From the NCBI GenBank assembly GCA_022560025.1, contig JAFISE010000074.1, forward strand, positions 62,001 through 126,000: a DNA stretch of 64,000 nt. Reading direction: 5' to 3'. The position numbers and the translations under genes are program-made. This stretch comes from Stagonosporopsis chrysanthemi. Lineage: Eukaryota > Ascomycota > Dothideomycetes > Pleosporales > Didymellaceae. The notes beneath the pieces are model-generated. The model worked only from the letters and a program-made list of their open reading frames with translations. It searched no databases and was not told where the DNA came from. Below, in pieces: positions 46,676-56,831 of the stretch; position 1 is the first letter of the stretch; every line of letters starts with the position of its first letter.

Positions 46676-47077
46676 ACATACTACAGCGGGCATTTGCTAG
46701 TAGTCACCTACCTAACTACTAATCCGCCGGTACGTTGCTTAAATAGTGTATCGACACAGGATGCTAGAGGGGTCCGAATCGCATAGGTATCCGCTACGAG
46801 GTGTATGGGAGCACTGGGATAAACTGCAGGACTAGATCTCTATTCCTATAGGTCTTGTACGAAAGGATACTTCAAAACTATCTATCTGAACTCTGTAGAG
46901 ACTTCCCCTCTTATACCTAGGAGCTCGGGGAAGACTGTACCGAGGAGCAGTTGGAAAACGGATCTGAGTCGGGTAGTTGTCGGGTAGTGAAAGGTGGGCT
47001 TGAAGAACTGGGCTTGTTCTTACAAATAGGGCTGAGCGAACGGGAAGCCTTGTTTTCAACGTCCTATGGTCGTGTGT
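46676..47077 (-). pseudogene. 5S rRNA gene copy B, split by a solo LTR
   Basis: The two parts 47077..47025 and 46746..46676 together make a 5S rRNA sequence. Removing the 278-bp insert and one copy of the 5-bp duplication leaves exactly 119 nt, the length of the intact copies. This copy differs from copies A and C at six positions, including two in or near helix I, as expected for an inactive gene. TATAAT lies at about 26-31 nt upstream of its 5' end, so it probably was once a working gene. Confidence 0.9.
46747..47024. mobile_element. solo LTR (278 bp) inside 5S copy B
   Basis: The element starts TGTATCGACA and ends GTTCTTACA, so it has TG...CA ends and a TGT/ACA terminal pair. It is flanked by the direct repeat AATAG (46742-46746 and 47025-47029), a 5-bp target-site duplication typical of LTR retrotransposons. 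No internal retroelement genes are present, so it is a solo LTR left by recombination between two LTRs. A TATAC-like motif is visible inside. The superfamily cannot be told. Confidence 0.85.
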
Positions 47078-47545
47078 GGGACTAATGCTGTGCAGTAAAA
47101 ATTATATTGCCATATTAACTTAGTGCAGGGAATAGTAGGCAGAGATGAGGTGCACCGTCATGTATGAAAAAGGCTACCTGGGAGAATGATGCTGGTGTCG
47201 AAATGGGGGGGGGGGTTTAATGTAGATGTAGACGTAGAGAAGTTGCTAGACCGCGGTTACAAGAATACGAGCCCCCATCTTTGGTCCCCGATTCACGAGT
47301 GCAGTCCAACGTTGCGAGAGGCGTTAGTGCTGATACTACTTTGTCTTGAGATTGGAGTATTATGTTAGGTTTAGTAGGAACGAGGAACGAAGAGCGGGGG
47401 GGGGGGGGGGGGGGGGGGGGAAGATGGCGTTTTGGCGCTTGGTTTGCACTAGAAGGGGGATGTAAGAAGAAGGTTATAATGCTGTNNNNNNNNNNGTGGG
47501 TGGGGGGGGGGGGTGGGGCTGTGCGGCGGAGGGGGGTTGGAGGGT

Positions 47546-47602
<57 letters not shown>

Positions 47603-47824
47603 GCGCAGATAGCTGTTATGCGCATGGTTTGCAATATAAGCGGCATGTACAGATAGAGATATACTGCTGTTTGTGGTTCTTGCTGTAAAGAGTGACGGAT
47701 TGGTTTGGCTGGCTGGCTTGTTGCATTTGTGTTGTAAAGTGTACTTAGTAGAAACGTAAGATCAGTTTCTCGTTCCTAAGGTCGGTTAGTATACCATTAT
47801 CGCTGTACTTGACGATAAGAGCTG
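47078..47824. other. G-homopolymer region with a sequence gap
   Basis: It holds G runs at 47203-47215 (about 13), 47396-47420 (25) and 47546-47601 (56), and ten N at 47486-47495. Any reading frame across it only encodes glycine or proline runs. TATAAT near 47102-47108 belongs to 5S copy B on the minus strand. Confidence 0.8.
47486..47495. other. assembly gap (10 N)
   Basis: Ten unknown bases between G-rich tracts; the true length and content are unknown. Confidence 0.99.
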
Positions 47825-49613
47825 CTAAAAAAATTTCCTCGCACAGCTCGATAAACTTGGCCTCAACTGATTCTCCGTCAAGCTCCCTCCTGGTAGCCTT
47901 AGTCCTGAAGATCTGACCGGGTATCGTAAGTGTGCCTTTGAGGAGGCTCGAGACATACCGTAGTTACTAAGGGTCGGTCTTTTTACGGCAGCTCGTGAAG
48001 AAAGCCAGGTCCAAGTCGGTAGTCCTTTGACTCGGTGGCTCTCATCTTCCGAGACTCTCTTCCACGCTAGATTCAACGCGGTTGTGTTATCCCAGAGCCC
48101 AACCAGTGAATGACCGTAAGATCTGTCCGCATGAGCCTTCGTTATGCTGGCCAATGCTGGTAGCCTATCAGTAATGTAGGTGGACTCCATCTTCGAAAAC
48201 GACAGTGTACCAGACTTCAGGAGGATGAGTAGGCAAAGCGCTCACAGTCCAGTTTGACCAAGTAAAGCCATATTCTTGTGGTGATACATCTACATTAACA
48301 TCAACATCTTCTTAGTCCAAAAGATATCAGTATTGCCATAGCATAGGTTGGTGCGCTGAATGAAAAATTCGTCGCAAGAAATACGTTTCCTAACCGCGTC
48401 TGTGAAGTGGTGGCTGATAATTTCTCTCCCAGGGCGTTCTAGTGCGCTTGAACTTGACAAGATGATCATGTTCGCGTGGAAATTCAGTGAGCGAATTTCT
48501 GTAACCAATAGATAGCCGGTCGACTACAGTTTTAAGACTCCAAGGGTTGAGTCTGCATATGCTCTGCCATACTCAGCCGCTTTTGCTGCGATAATATATT
48601 GCAGCCATGTTGGCCGCCTCATTCTCCCAGTCCCCTTTGCTGTCTTGGATGATGCAAAGGCTGTCAATCCACAGGAAAGATATCCCGAGATGAAGAGCGA
48701 CTGTAACAGTGTCCTCGAATGTCTTCAGTAGACCTTTTGATAGGATCTGATGTCTATGTGACTCAAGGTTCGTGGTCCTTATCTCTGGAGGACGAGGACC
48801 ATCTGGATTGACCCAGCAATGGCTGAGAGTTATGTGATCAGGAAGCGATCCAAACCATCCCATAGCCTTCACTAGGCGTATAGACGCATTGAACTTGAGA
48901 TCCCTCAGGTCAAGTGGTGGACTTGGAAAATCAGAAACTATCATCTTCGAGCATTGCTCGTGGGCTCCATCCTTTGCATTAATACACTCAATAAGCCAAA
49001 TCATGTATCTTCATCAATCGATTGTTGAGATCCATGGTACATGTTTTCTAATCGTGTCGCTCGAAGACTCGTTCATGCTGGTCTTCGTGAGTATCTGGAA
49101 GGCCATTGTATAAGCAGCCATTTCACATTGGGGGCTTATGACATAAAACGATCTGGTGGCTCACCTTCTGCACGTGCAATTATGCAATGGCTTGTCACTC
49201 ACGGTCTCCGTAGAGCCGGTTGAGTTCATCAAGTTCGCTCGGACTGTCCCTGTGGAAAGCTTGAATCTGGTCCTCGATCGTTTCTGATTCGATGGATTCC
49301 GATGCTGCAGTAAAGGGCGCCACAACATCAATATCTGATATCGGACTTCGTTTGTGGGCGGGAACTTTCCAATACACCGATACCTCAATGTGCGACCATG
49401 CGCTACAAGAGGTCGGTCTGTCCATTGTGAAGCAGAATTCAACGTCGGACGCTGCAGATGCACTCTGACTTCGAAAATCATATAGGATAGCTTTGCAGAA
49501 AGGGCACGACAGTGCTGAGCACTGCACCTCGTCGAGTCTTTGATATAATGTATGAAGGGGATGGAAGAATTCCCAAAAAACCAAATCGAGAAGATTTCCG
49601 CACAACATTCCAC
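47825..49613 (-). pseudogene. decayed HET-domain (heterokaryon incompatibility) gene
   Basis: Pieces of a HET-family protein run in order on the minus strand. An N-terminal piece with CPFC lies near 49500. The HET core is at about 48573-49004: HITLSHCW, LLKTFEDTVTVALHLGISFL, WIDSLCIIQDSKGDWENEAA. Then comes RRG-stop...LRRIFHSAHQPMLWQY-stop, where intact relatives read RRGW..QE..L..R..HF...Q..WQC. A C-terminal piece TDRLPALASI...GLW...GLPTWTWLS lies in another frame. The stops fit TGG to TAG and CGA to TGA, and WQC to WQY fits TGC to TAC, all RIP-like transitions. At least three stops and one frameshift (about 48175-48190) are present. Intact HET proteins trigger cell death after fusion of unlike strains. 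Outer borders are approximate. Confidence 0.8.
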
Positions 49614-49620
49614 CTGACAT

Positions 49621-50336
49621 CTTCGAATAACAACTTAGAGTGGACCAGCAGCTATGAGGGCAAGATTACAATCTTGGCTCTACGGTACATTTGCACTCCT
49701 TATAAGTCGCTATTGCATGCATAGTGATGCAGAACCACGTCACCCCGGACGGGTAGCATTGCATACTTTAAGCCGAGGCTGCTGAGCTATCCTTTGCAGT
49801 ATCTGTGCATGCTGTGCACACTTCAAAACCTTGTGTACTCTTATTAAAACCTACTTCACTTAGCTCCTATTTATAAATTCTTCAACGTTTGCAGCTTGTC
49901 ACCATCACGGCAAGTCGTAGTCATTTGTACAGAATTGTGAGAGCCATATCGCATTTCCCAATATCATGCCCTCAATTCTCACTGTGCCGACGTGTTGCAA
50001 GACGCATCGATATGCTGTGGTTGAATCCTGGAAGCCCTCTGAATTAACACTAGGGGCTGATGTGCAACCAAGGGCACAACGGAAACGCTGCGATAAGGTC
50101 AAAATCTGACACGAGTGGAGCACGTAGTTCTAGACAAGATAAAGCAGTTAGAGGCGGTACAAGCGGAATATGCAAGAGCGCACGACACGCAGTTCGCAAG
50201 GAAACCCGTGAGAATATGCAGATATAAAGTGTTCCATTGGCAGAATGGGAAAACTCTTCAGCAACGAATCAAAGCGTAATGGCTCCGATTGAGAATTGCC
50301 ACCGCGAGCCATACTTCTGTACGTAAACGCTGAGTC
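49621..50336. other. gene-free spacer
   Basis: No gene recognised between the HET relic and the 3' end of the GH43 gene. It is AT-rich near 49830-49880. Confidence 0.45.
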
Positions 50337-51884
50337 TCATGCTGCCGTTGGCGCTAGAACCTCCCATTCCTTGGCCGCCACACCACCGAACTTGCCGCCA
50401 TTCCCTGAAGCGACCAAGACAGCTCGCACGGATGTAGTGTTGATCTGCGCAAACTCGGCTTCAGCAGGCTCATCGGTCACCGCCGTAGGGAATGTAGCAT
50501 TGATCTTCGCCCACGAATTCTCTGCGGCGAGAAACTCCACTCCCCAGCTTTCAGGCGGAGGTACACCGATGATGGAACCGGCGGGCTGGTCGGCAAAAAA
50601 TGATATGTGTGCGCCGTTCAACGAGACAGTGGAATTCCACGTCAGTATGAGGATGGACACTTCGGGCGAGTCGTCGCCGGCGTAAGAGGACCAGTACTCG
50701 GGCGGAAGAGGATTCGATGGCGTTTCGCCGTCGTTGACGGCGGCAATCCAGTACTGGACTGGGGTTGCGTTTTGCGACGTGGCCTTTGCGTGGAGCGCGA
50801 TGTTGCGAGTCGGTTCCGCGGGAGGCGCAGGACGTTGGGTTTGAACGACTTTGGTGATGCGAGGCGGATCCTGGGTGTCGTCGAACGTCATGGAGTCGAA
50901 TGCAACACTGCGTCGAAAGTTGCCGCCGGTGGTCGCGTCGGCAGTATGGTAGACAAGGTAGCACTCATTGTCGAGCTCTACCGCGCCGGGATGAGAGGTG
51001 GTAGACGATACGATGTCGAGCACAACCCCGCGGAATGTCCAAGGGCCCAGTGGCGAGCTCGCTGTACCGTAGGCGATGCAAGCGCGATATGAAGTGGGTG
51101 TGCATGGCGACTCTGGGCCGGCGTTGTTCGCAGCATATAGCATGTAGTACACTCCCTTGCGCTTGGTGATCCACAGAGCTTCAAAGAATCCCGTCAGCGT
51201 GGAAACGGTGGAGACGTCGCCAACAGGAGTGACCATGTCGCTGTCGAATTGACATCCACGAAGGGCCCCAAAGGTACCATAATAGACGTAGACCTTTCCG
51301 TCATCATCAACCAAGATGGTTGGATCGATGTTCTGGATGTCGTTTCCTGGTGCAGGTTCGGATTGAGACAGGACCGGACCCGAAGGATGCGCGTCCTTGA
51401 AGGGACCCAAAGGACTGTCCGCCACAGTAACTCCAATCGTAAACTTGTCTGCGTTATCTGACTGCGCTTCGGTCACCGGTGCGTAGAGATAAAACCTCCC
51501 ATCAGGCCCCTCTACAATCTGCGCTGCGTATGCTGTACCCTCGGCCGCCCACGTGAAGACGTCGCTGGGCTTGATGATACCAGGATAGAAATCCCAATCA
51601 GAACCGGCAGGATCTGGTTTCGATCTCGAGACGAACATCTCCCACTCGTTGATCACAAAGCTATTGTCACCCTCAGGGGCCGCATCGCGCCCAGCTAAGA
51701 TGTAGAGCGTGTTGTTTACAACCAGGGGTCCGGGGTCTGCAGAGAAGTAGCTGCCATCAGCAAGAATCGGGTTACCGGTGGACTGGATAGGAGTCGGCAG
51801 CAGCTGTGCGTTGACGCTCACACCTGGCAGAAGCAGAAGGCTTGCAAAGAGGTGGAACATTGTTTTCAAGTAAGGCATATTCAT
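50337..51884 (-). CDS. secreted glycoside hydrolase family 43 (arabinosidase/xylosidase type)
   Basis: A single exon of 515 residues. A signal peptide is clear (LFASLLLLPGVSVNA, ending near residue 26). The five-bladed propeller domain covers about 30-345. The three GH43 acidic residues are visible: Asp50 in SYFSADPGPLVV (general base), Asp187 in QNIDPTILVDDDGKVYVYYG (pKa-modulating) and Glu235 in TGFFEALWITKRKGVYYMLY (general acid). A second beta-rich domain at about 365-515 could bind carbohydrate. The enzyme would trim arabinose or xylose side chains from plant polysaccharides outside the cell. Three Met codons (residues 1, 3 and 9) are possible starts; all leave the signal peptide intact. 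Exact substrate cannot be given. Confidence 0.9.
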   Translation of the reverse strand: MNMPYLKTMFHLFASLLLLPGVSVNAQLLPTPIQSTGNPILADGSYFSADPGPLVVNNTLYILAGRDAAPEGDNSFVINEWEMFVSRSKPDPAGSDWDFYPGIIKPSDVFTWAAEGTAYAAQIVEGPDGRFYLYAPVTEAQSDNADKFTIGVTVADSPLGPFKDAHPSGPVLSQSEPAPGNDIQNIDPTILVDDDGKVYVYYGTFGALRGCQFDSDMVTPVGDVSTVSTLTGFFEALWITKRKGVYYMLYAANNAGPESPCTPTSYRACIAYGTASSPLGPWTFRGVVLDIVSSTTSHPGAVELDNECYLVYHTADATTGGNFRRSVAFDSMTFDDTQDPPRITKVVQTQRPAPPAEPTRNIALHAKATSQNATPVQYWIAAVNDGETPSNPLPPEYWSSYAGDDSPEVSILILTWNSTVSLNGAHISFFADQPAGSIIGVPPPESWGVEFLAAENSWAKINATFPTAVTDEPAEAEFAQINTTSVRAVLVASGNGGKFGGVAAKEWEVLAPTAA

Positions 51885-52255
51885 CTCTGCGACACTACAT
51901 GTGCGATGGTTATTATATCAAGACAAGGAAACGGGTCGGCATGAATGTGAGCGCATTAAACATTCTTGATGATGATTCCACTGAACTGTGGGGTTGGAAA
52001 CACGAAGCACGTTAATTGTTCCGTTCATCTCAGTGCTACATGCGTGAGAAGAGAACCTTGCAGCTACCTAACCTAGCACAGTTAGCGCGTGTTTTAGACT
52101 TCCAGAATAGCGTGAGAACCGGTTCACACGGTCACCCAACACGAAGCATTGTAATAATCGCTGGACACAACATACCAGAAGCAAAGAGCTTCCCCGCTTG
52201 AAGAATCGGCTGATTTTCTGATTTGAGAGTCCACTTCTTCGATGTTGTTCTTATA
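51885..52255. other. promoter region of the GH43 gene and flank of MITE copy 2
   Basis: Nothing else recognised. No TATA box was placed with confidence. Confidence 0.4.
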
Positions 52256-52491
52256 CGAAGAAGCTCGTCTCTTTTGAGCGATCGTTCTTGGGAACCAAAG
52301 ATCTCTCACTTGGCTACAATACCCACAACTAACTCATCAACTGTGTTTGCCCAGCAATGTAGTGCTTACTGGTCCGTATACTCTAGGCTACTAGAGTTAG
52401 GACTTGATTGTGTTCTGCAGTGTAGCGCGCAGGAAAGATTTGCGGAGAAGCGCGTGTAGAGCTGATCGGCCAAAAGAAACGAGCTCCTTCG
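52256..52491 (+). mobile_element. MITE copy 2 (best-preserved)
   Basis: A 236-bp element with terminal inverted repeats of about 21 bp: CGAAGAAGCTCGTCTCTTTT at the left, and CGAAGGAGCTCGTTTCTTTT read inward from the right, differing at two positions. It is flanked by TA on both sides (52254-52255 and 52492-52493), the target duplication used by Tc1/mariner-type elements. It has no coding capacity. Related copies lie at 7787-8016 and from 57210. Confidence 0.85.
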
Positions 52492-53298
52492 TACGGCTGG
52501 ATACGAGAATTGGCATCATTATGCTTGCTGAGTGCTTACACTATCTTCTATAAGAAGAACAACAAACACGTGTCTTTCTTTAAGAACAGCTTTGGCTTCA
52601 AATTAGTCCCTCGGCTCTGTAGGCTCCCTGTTGGTTTATTCGGAGATGTTTTGATTGGCTTCGAAGTAGTTAGGGTGCATGTGCCATTTGCGACGAGCTT
52701 GACGATATGCTTCAGCTCGATAGCTGAGAAAGGGGCCCTACCGCCTTGTATGCCATCATCAGGGCATACAAGGAGGCCAAGCCCCGTGTGCCATAGTAAC
52801 ATATGTATCCGCAGCTCGAGGATACTATTATCTCTTGTGTAAGGCAGCGCGAAAATACTTTCCCAGCTCTTATTCCCTCACGCCCACCATCGACTGACTT
52901 GACACAGTTCACAACCATCGCCCATCCCGATGCCCAAGACTACCCTCGTGCGGTCATCATCAAGTTTACTGAGCTCCTTCCGAAACCGAGGAAAGCCTTT
53001 GCGAACCCCACCCTTCTTAACAGCACAGGTCGAGCTCTTCTCCGCGACAATGAACGCATGAAGGTGGCTTTGGGTATGGACAAGATCGATGGGCACTGCT
53101 ATGCCATCTTGATCAAGACGAAAGCTAGTTGTTGGTTACTTGCAGTCGCTTTCTCGGAGTGCAGGATCAAGCTTTCCTACCTGCTGACAAGCTAGCCATT
53201 TACGCATTAGTCGTTCGTAGTCTTAGATTTGGCCACCCTTGGAGCTGTCTAATCAAAACAAAAACTGAGATATTAACAAGCAAACTGACATAACGGAT
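52492..53298. other. spacer with a small hairpin and an unsupported ORF
   Basis: An 11-bp perfect inverted repeat (CCTTGTATGCC / GGCATACAAGG) lies at 52744-52773 with an 8-nt loop. Its right part holds the ORF listed separately at 52803-53195. ATATTAA at about 53269-53275 is a TATA-like box about 25-30 nt before 5S copy C. Confidence 0.5.
52803..53195 (+). CDS. possible hypothetical protein or gene fragment
   Basis: A 130-residue open frame starting MYPQLEDTIISCVRQRENTF. No domain recognised and no upstream exon evident. It may be a fragment of a longer gene; the central part (DYPRAVIIKFTELLPKPRK) looks protein-like, the C-terminus does not. Low confidence that it is expressed. Confidence 0.2.
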   Translation: MYPQLEDTIISCVRQRENTFPALIPSRPPSTDLTQFTTIAHPDAQDYPRAVIIKFTELLPKPRKAFANPTLLNSTGRALLRDNERMKVALGMDKIDGHCYAILIKTKASCWLLAVAFSECRIKLSYLLTS

Positions 53299-53417
53299 AC
53301 ATACGACCATAGGACGTTGAAAACAAGGCTTCCCGTTCGCTCAGCCCTATTTAAGCAACGTACCGGCGGATTAGTAGTTAGGTGGGTGACCACTAGCGAA
53401 TACCCGCTGTTGTATGT
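53299..53417 (+). rRNA. 5S rRNA gene, copy C
   Basis: A 119-nt 5S rRNA sequence identical to copy A at 41775-41893 but on the plus strand. It starts ACATACGACC and ends GTTGTATGT, and is followed at once by a T7 run, the RNA polymerase III stop signal. Helix I and helix II pair fully: GACGTTG with CAACGT plus the usual bulged base. Probably functional. Confidence 0.93.
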
Positions 53418-54031
53418 CTTTTTTTGTTGCAAGAGTAGATAGACAGCTATACTTAAAGAACTAAGAAGAGTAGCTGACTTTGTAGGCTGTTGGTATACTA
53501 TGGTCGACGTGTGCCGCTAGCGCAGCACTAGCGTACTTGGCTGCTGCAGGAGAAGTGAAAGAATGATCACGTGGCGGAAGTCCAGACTAACGACACCTCG
53601 CTGCGCGCACAGCACACAACCAGTCGACGAACGAGGCTTTTAACGGGAAGTTAACCTTTTTGCTACAAACTCTGCAGTCTAGTACAAGAAAAAGACTAGG
53701 AGCCGCCCAAGAGTGCTCTTAGATAACATGGAATGAAAAAGAAGTCTCGTGGAGCTTGTGCACGGTATGCTTCCAAGCAAAAGGATTCTAAAATCAATAG
53801 CAGGCATTCATAGTAGAGCTTAGCAACTCTATTATACCCACATATGCTTCGTTCTGCACTCACACTTAGCGCTTTATGTTTGCTACCTCACTGCGAGTTG
53901 GCTGTTCGCCTGGGCGACAGATTATTTTGAAATGGTCCGGGTCTGTGCGGTATCTCCCATTGGGAAATCTATTGCTGTTAGCTCATGGACCCCATCGTGC
54001 AACCGTGCTTGCTACTGCACGCCTGGTACAC
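53418..54031. other. spacer right of 5S copy C
   Basis: No gene recognised. Includes the 3' flank of the leftward gene that starts at 54526. Confidence 0.4.
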
Positions 54032-54526
54032 TTACTCCTCCTCAGCCTTCTCCCTCGTCTTGCTCTTCTTCTCACCACTCCAGATCCGCATCATCTCCAA
54101 CAGCATATTACCATGATAGTAGGTCTCACTGTCTCCGCCACCCATACCGCCGCTTTCCTTCAGGAACGCTGTCAAGGCCCTGACGCTGGGTCCTTCGTTT
54201 CCGAAACCCGCTGTAGACTCAATGGGATGGTGGCGCTGCGCAATTTCGCAGAGCTTCTTGGAGAGATTGGTCTTGTTGAAGATCCTCGTCGAACTGGGGA
54301 TCTTGACTTTCTTGTCGAGGAGAGCATTTAGCCTCCGGCGGATGCCGGAAGCCTTGTTTTGACTCAGTAACGAAAGATCAGATAGGAGCCGGAGACTTAC
54401 ATTCTCGTAGCATGGCACCTCACCCTTTCTCTCCTCAAGGATAATGTCAAGATAGCTGTCTGGAAGATCCGCGTTTGCCTTGGTAGTGGAGGCCGTCCCT
54501 GCGCCTTTGCTACTGCTCTTCTTCAT
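54032..54526 (-). CDS. small DUF7726-like fungal protein
   Basis: Two proposed exons (54526..54401 and 54352..54032) with a 48-nt intron that has a perfect GTAAGT donor and a TACTGAG branch-like site; the product is 148 residues. Without splicing the frame also stays open (164 residues). The core VPCYENASGIRRRLNALL, then FNKTNLSKKLCEIAQR, and the C-terminal YYHGNMLLEMMRIWSGEKKSKTR resemble the DUF7726 layout seen in many ascomycete proteins: a helix-turn-helix-like block followed by a tyrosine pair and a KKSK-type basic end. Nucleic-acid binding is possible but not shown. Family assignment is from pattern memory only. Confidence 0.6.
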   Translation of the reverse strand: MKKSSSKGAGTASTTKANADLPDSYLDIILEERKGEVPCYENVSLRLLSDLSLLSQNKASGIRRRLNALLDKKVKIPSSTRIFNKTNLSKKLCEIAQRHHPIESTAGFGNEGPSVRALTAFLKESGGMGGGDSETYYHGNMLLEMMRIWSGEKKSKTREKAEEE

Positions 54527-55607
54527 TTTCCATTACCAGCTCCTTGCACTTTATTTGCGTCATCAGTGGGCGAAGCGCTGTCCTTTGGCACGTCATTCTC
54601 CTTGTTATTGCTGGAATTTTGCGCAGATTCCGAGCAGGTTTGGTGGAAGGATATGGCTCTGCGCGAGCATCCACGCGATCTCTGGATGTCCTTGCTGGCG
54701 GCATTGTAGACTTTCAAGTGTTCAGATATCGTCAACTACCTATGTGCTGTGGAGCAACTGTTATCGCAGCTTGTGACTCGCTTTGTAGCGATCGACGCGG
54801 TGACGTGATTAACCCAGGTTTCGCGCCTAGAAAAACCCGCGCTAATTCGACGCGTCGAGGCTTCCCCGCCCGCAGCAGTGACACTAAGACGCTAGCATAT
54901 CTAGGCTTGTGTCTTTGAAGTCAATGTATGCACCTGTTTAGGCTGACTCGCGACGTAGAATTTGCAGGTGTGAGACACCGAGGCTTTCTTCATAAAAGTA
55001 CTTGATGTTCCGCACCAAAAGTACAGCGATCCAATCTCATTGGTGCCTGCGGCCTGTGTGAAAACGTGCAAATGGTAACCACGGAACCTGCCTGAATTTG
55101 CGATTGCACATCTGGAACCCAAAAGTCTTTCCATACAAAGCTATGCAAGGCCAAACAATAGATGTACGCAGCATACAAACACTCCATCGAGGGCATTCAA
55201 GTAACGACAAGATTTGCACTAGAATAAATGTCAAGAATACCACATACCCCTGTACGACCACTGTACTTTACCAGCAAAGTCCTTCAATACCTCGACGAGG
55301 TTTTTCAAGGATTGATCCAGCCTGGTCAGTGGAGTCAGAACCCAAACAGTCGAACGAGATAAAAAGCAGCTCGACCTTGTAAAGGGTGGGCTAGCCCCTC
55401 TTCATCGCAATGACGAGCCATCCAATACGTACCTTTCCGCCGCGTGCCATGGTACTCTTCCAGGTTGCAATACTTATCGTACCAGATTGAGGATGTAGCA
55501 CTCACTCAATTTTTCGAAGAACTTTATCTTGCTTTTCGTCTTCTCAAATTCTCTTGAACGCACAAAATATCACCACCGTCTTCGATACCTTCTGCAGTAT
55601 AGGAACA
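54527..55607. other. 1.1-kb spacer between divergent genes
   Basis: No gene recognised with confidence. A short frame on the minus strand at 54523-54735 could be leader sequence of the neighbouring gene but does not join to it in frame. Confidence 0.4.
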
Positions 55608-56654
55608 ATGTCCACGAACAACTCATGGGCGGACAGTCCATGGCGTAATCCCGCGATTGTTTTCGAGGAGCTTCCAGAGTCGCTCATCCTCGAAGACCTT
55701 AAACGATCATGGCATTTCCAGAGAGAGGCACACTTCCGCTGGATGCAAAAAGTGATTTGGACTACGAATGACTGCTATCGCGTTGTCCTTCGTGACGTCG
55801 AAGGCATGGTAGGCGATATAGCAAAGGAGCTGTGCAATAAGCCTACGGCATTCTATTGGCTTCAGTCTGCGCAGACAGGTGCTCCCCATGCCCCTGAGAA
55901 GTCTTGTATGCGCGGTGGTATCTTTGCAGCCATATATGAAGAGTGGCATCAAAGCTCCGTTGACCCAAATATCGAATTTGGCCATTTCTTCGCAGCGCCT
56001 GTTCGAATTACTGCCACAGGCCCATCGAGCCTACCACAGATCTTGAAGGCACATACATCGCTTTGTGCCCAAGCACAGCACATCTCGTTGGATATGGATA
56101 ACTATTCAGTGCATCCTCTTCTCCCTGCCGTTCTCCTTGTATGCGACCGACTTGACTCGACAGTTGGACGTGGACCAGATGGCTACGTCAGTCTTCGTGA
56201 AGTGGCGAGGACGCAGATTGTGCTGGTCCTTCTTACCGGAACAGCTCAAACCAGCACCGATATCCATGTTACTCTGGATCGTCTCAAACCATTCGCTCTG
56301 CCTATCGAAAGAGACGATGCCACTGGCCTTGACATCCTGCGAGTGCCCCTGAATGTGGCTGTCAATTTTGTCACCGAGTTGGAGGGTAGGATGGACGAAC
56401 AAAAGGGAACCAGCGGTCGAACTTTAGACACGAGTCTCTGTCATCACGAAACACCTCTCGGATACAACTGGGGCGACATCGCGCGTGATCCAAACATATG
56501 GGCTCAAACAATGCGAGCAGAGGCAATGAAAATTGGGTTCAAAAAGTTGGAGAATACGAAATATGCTGCCGTACGCGTTCACGCGCGCCTTTCTGGACAA
56601 GTTTCCAACTGCGAACTAGAACACGTACCCTTCAGCCGGAAGTGGAAACCCTGA
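55608..56654 (+). CDS. uncharacterised protein, 348 residues
   Basis: A single exon starting at the first ATG, MSTNNSWADSPWRNP. The protein has a mixed alpha/beta appearance with an even spread of hydrophobic residues, no signal peptide and no membrane helix. Segments such as VARTQIVLVLLTGTAQTSTD and LPAVLLVCDRLDSTVGRG look like buried strands. I recognise no family. The length of the frame and the regular composition favour a real gene; it is likely lineage-restricted, in keeping with its accessory-type surroundings. Confidence 0.55.
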   Translation: MSTNNSWADSPWRNPAIVFEELPESLILEDLKRSWHFQREAHFRWMQKVIWTTNDCYRVVLRDVEGMVGDIAKELCNKPTAFYWLQSAQTGAPHAPEKSCMRGGIFAAIYEEWHQSSVDPNIEFGHFFAAPVRITATGPSSLPQILKAHTSLCAQAQHISLDMDNYSVHPLLPAVLLVCDRLDSTVGRGPDGYVSLREVARTQIVLVLLTGTAQTSTDIHVTLDRLKPFALPIERDDATGLDILRVPLNVAVNFVTELEGRMDEQKGTSGRTLDTSLCHHETPLGYNWGDIARDPNIWAQTMRAEAMKIGFKKLENTKYAAVRVHARLSGQVSNCELEHVPFSRKWKP

Positions 56655-56831
56655 ACTCACGCGCGTTCTTAGTAAATCTTTCCACGTCGGATAGAGGCAC
56701 ACGCTGAGTGCAAAGCTTGAAATTAGTTTGTTGGCAGTAGCAGAGGAGCTGGTGAGTTTCAAACTGTAAGATGCATCTATGTAGGGGCCACTAAAAATCT
56801 TGTTCCGTATCTATCTATCCACTCGCAAAAA

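Noticed and set aside
47362..47688. 108-codon frame rich in glycine, with a proline-rich frame opposite.
   Set aside because: It is the translation of G homopolymers and of the N gap.
52744..52773. 11-bp inverted repeat as a possible terminator or small element.
   Set aside because: Too short to separate from chance in a window of this size and without other support.
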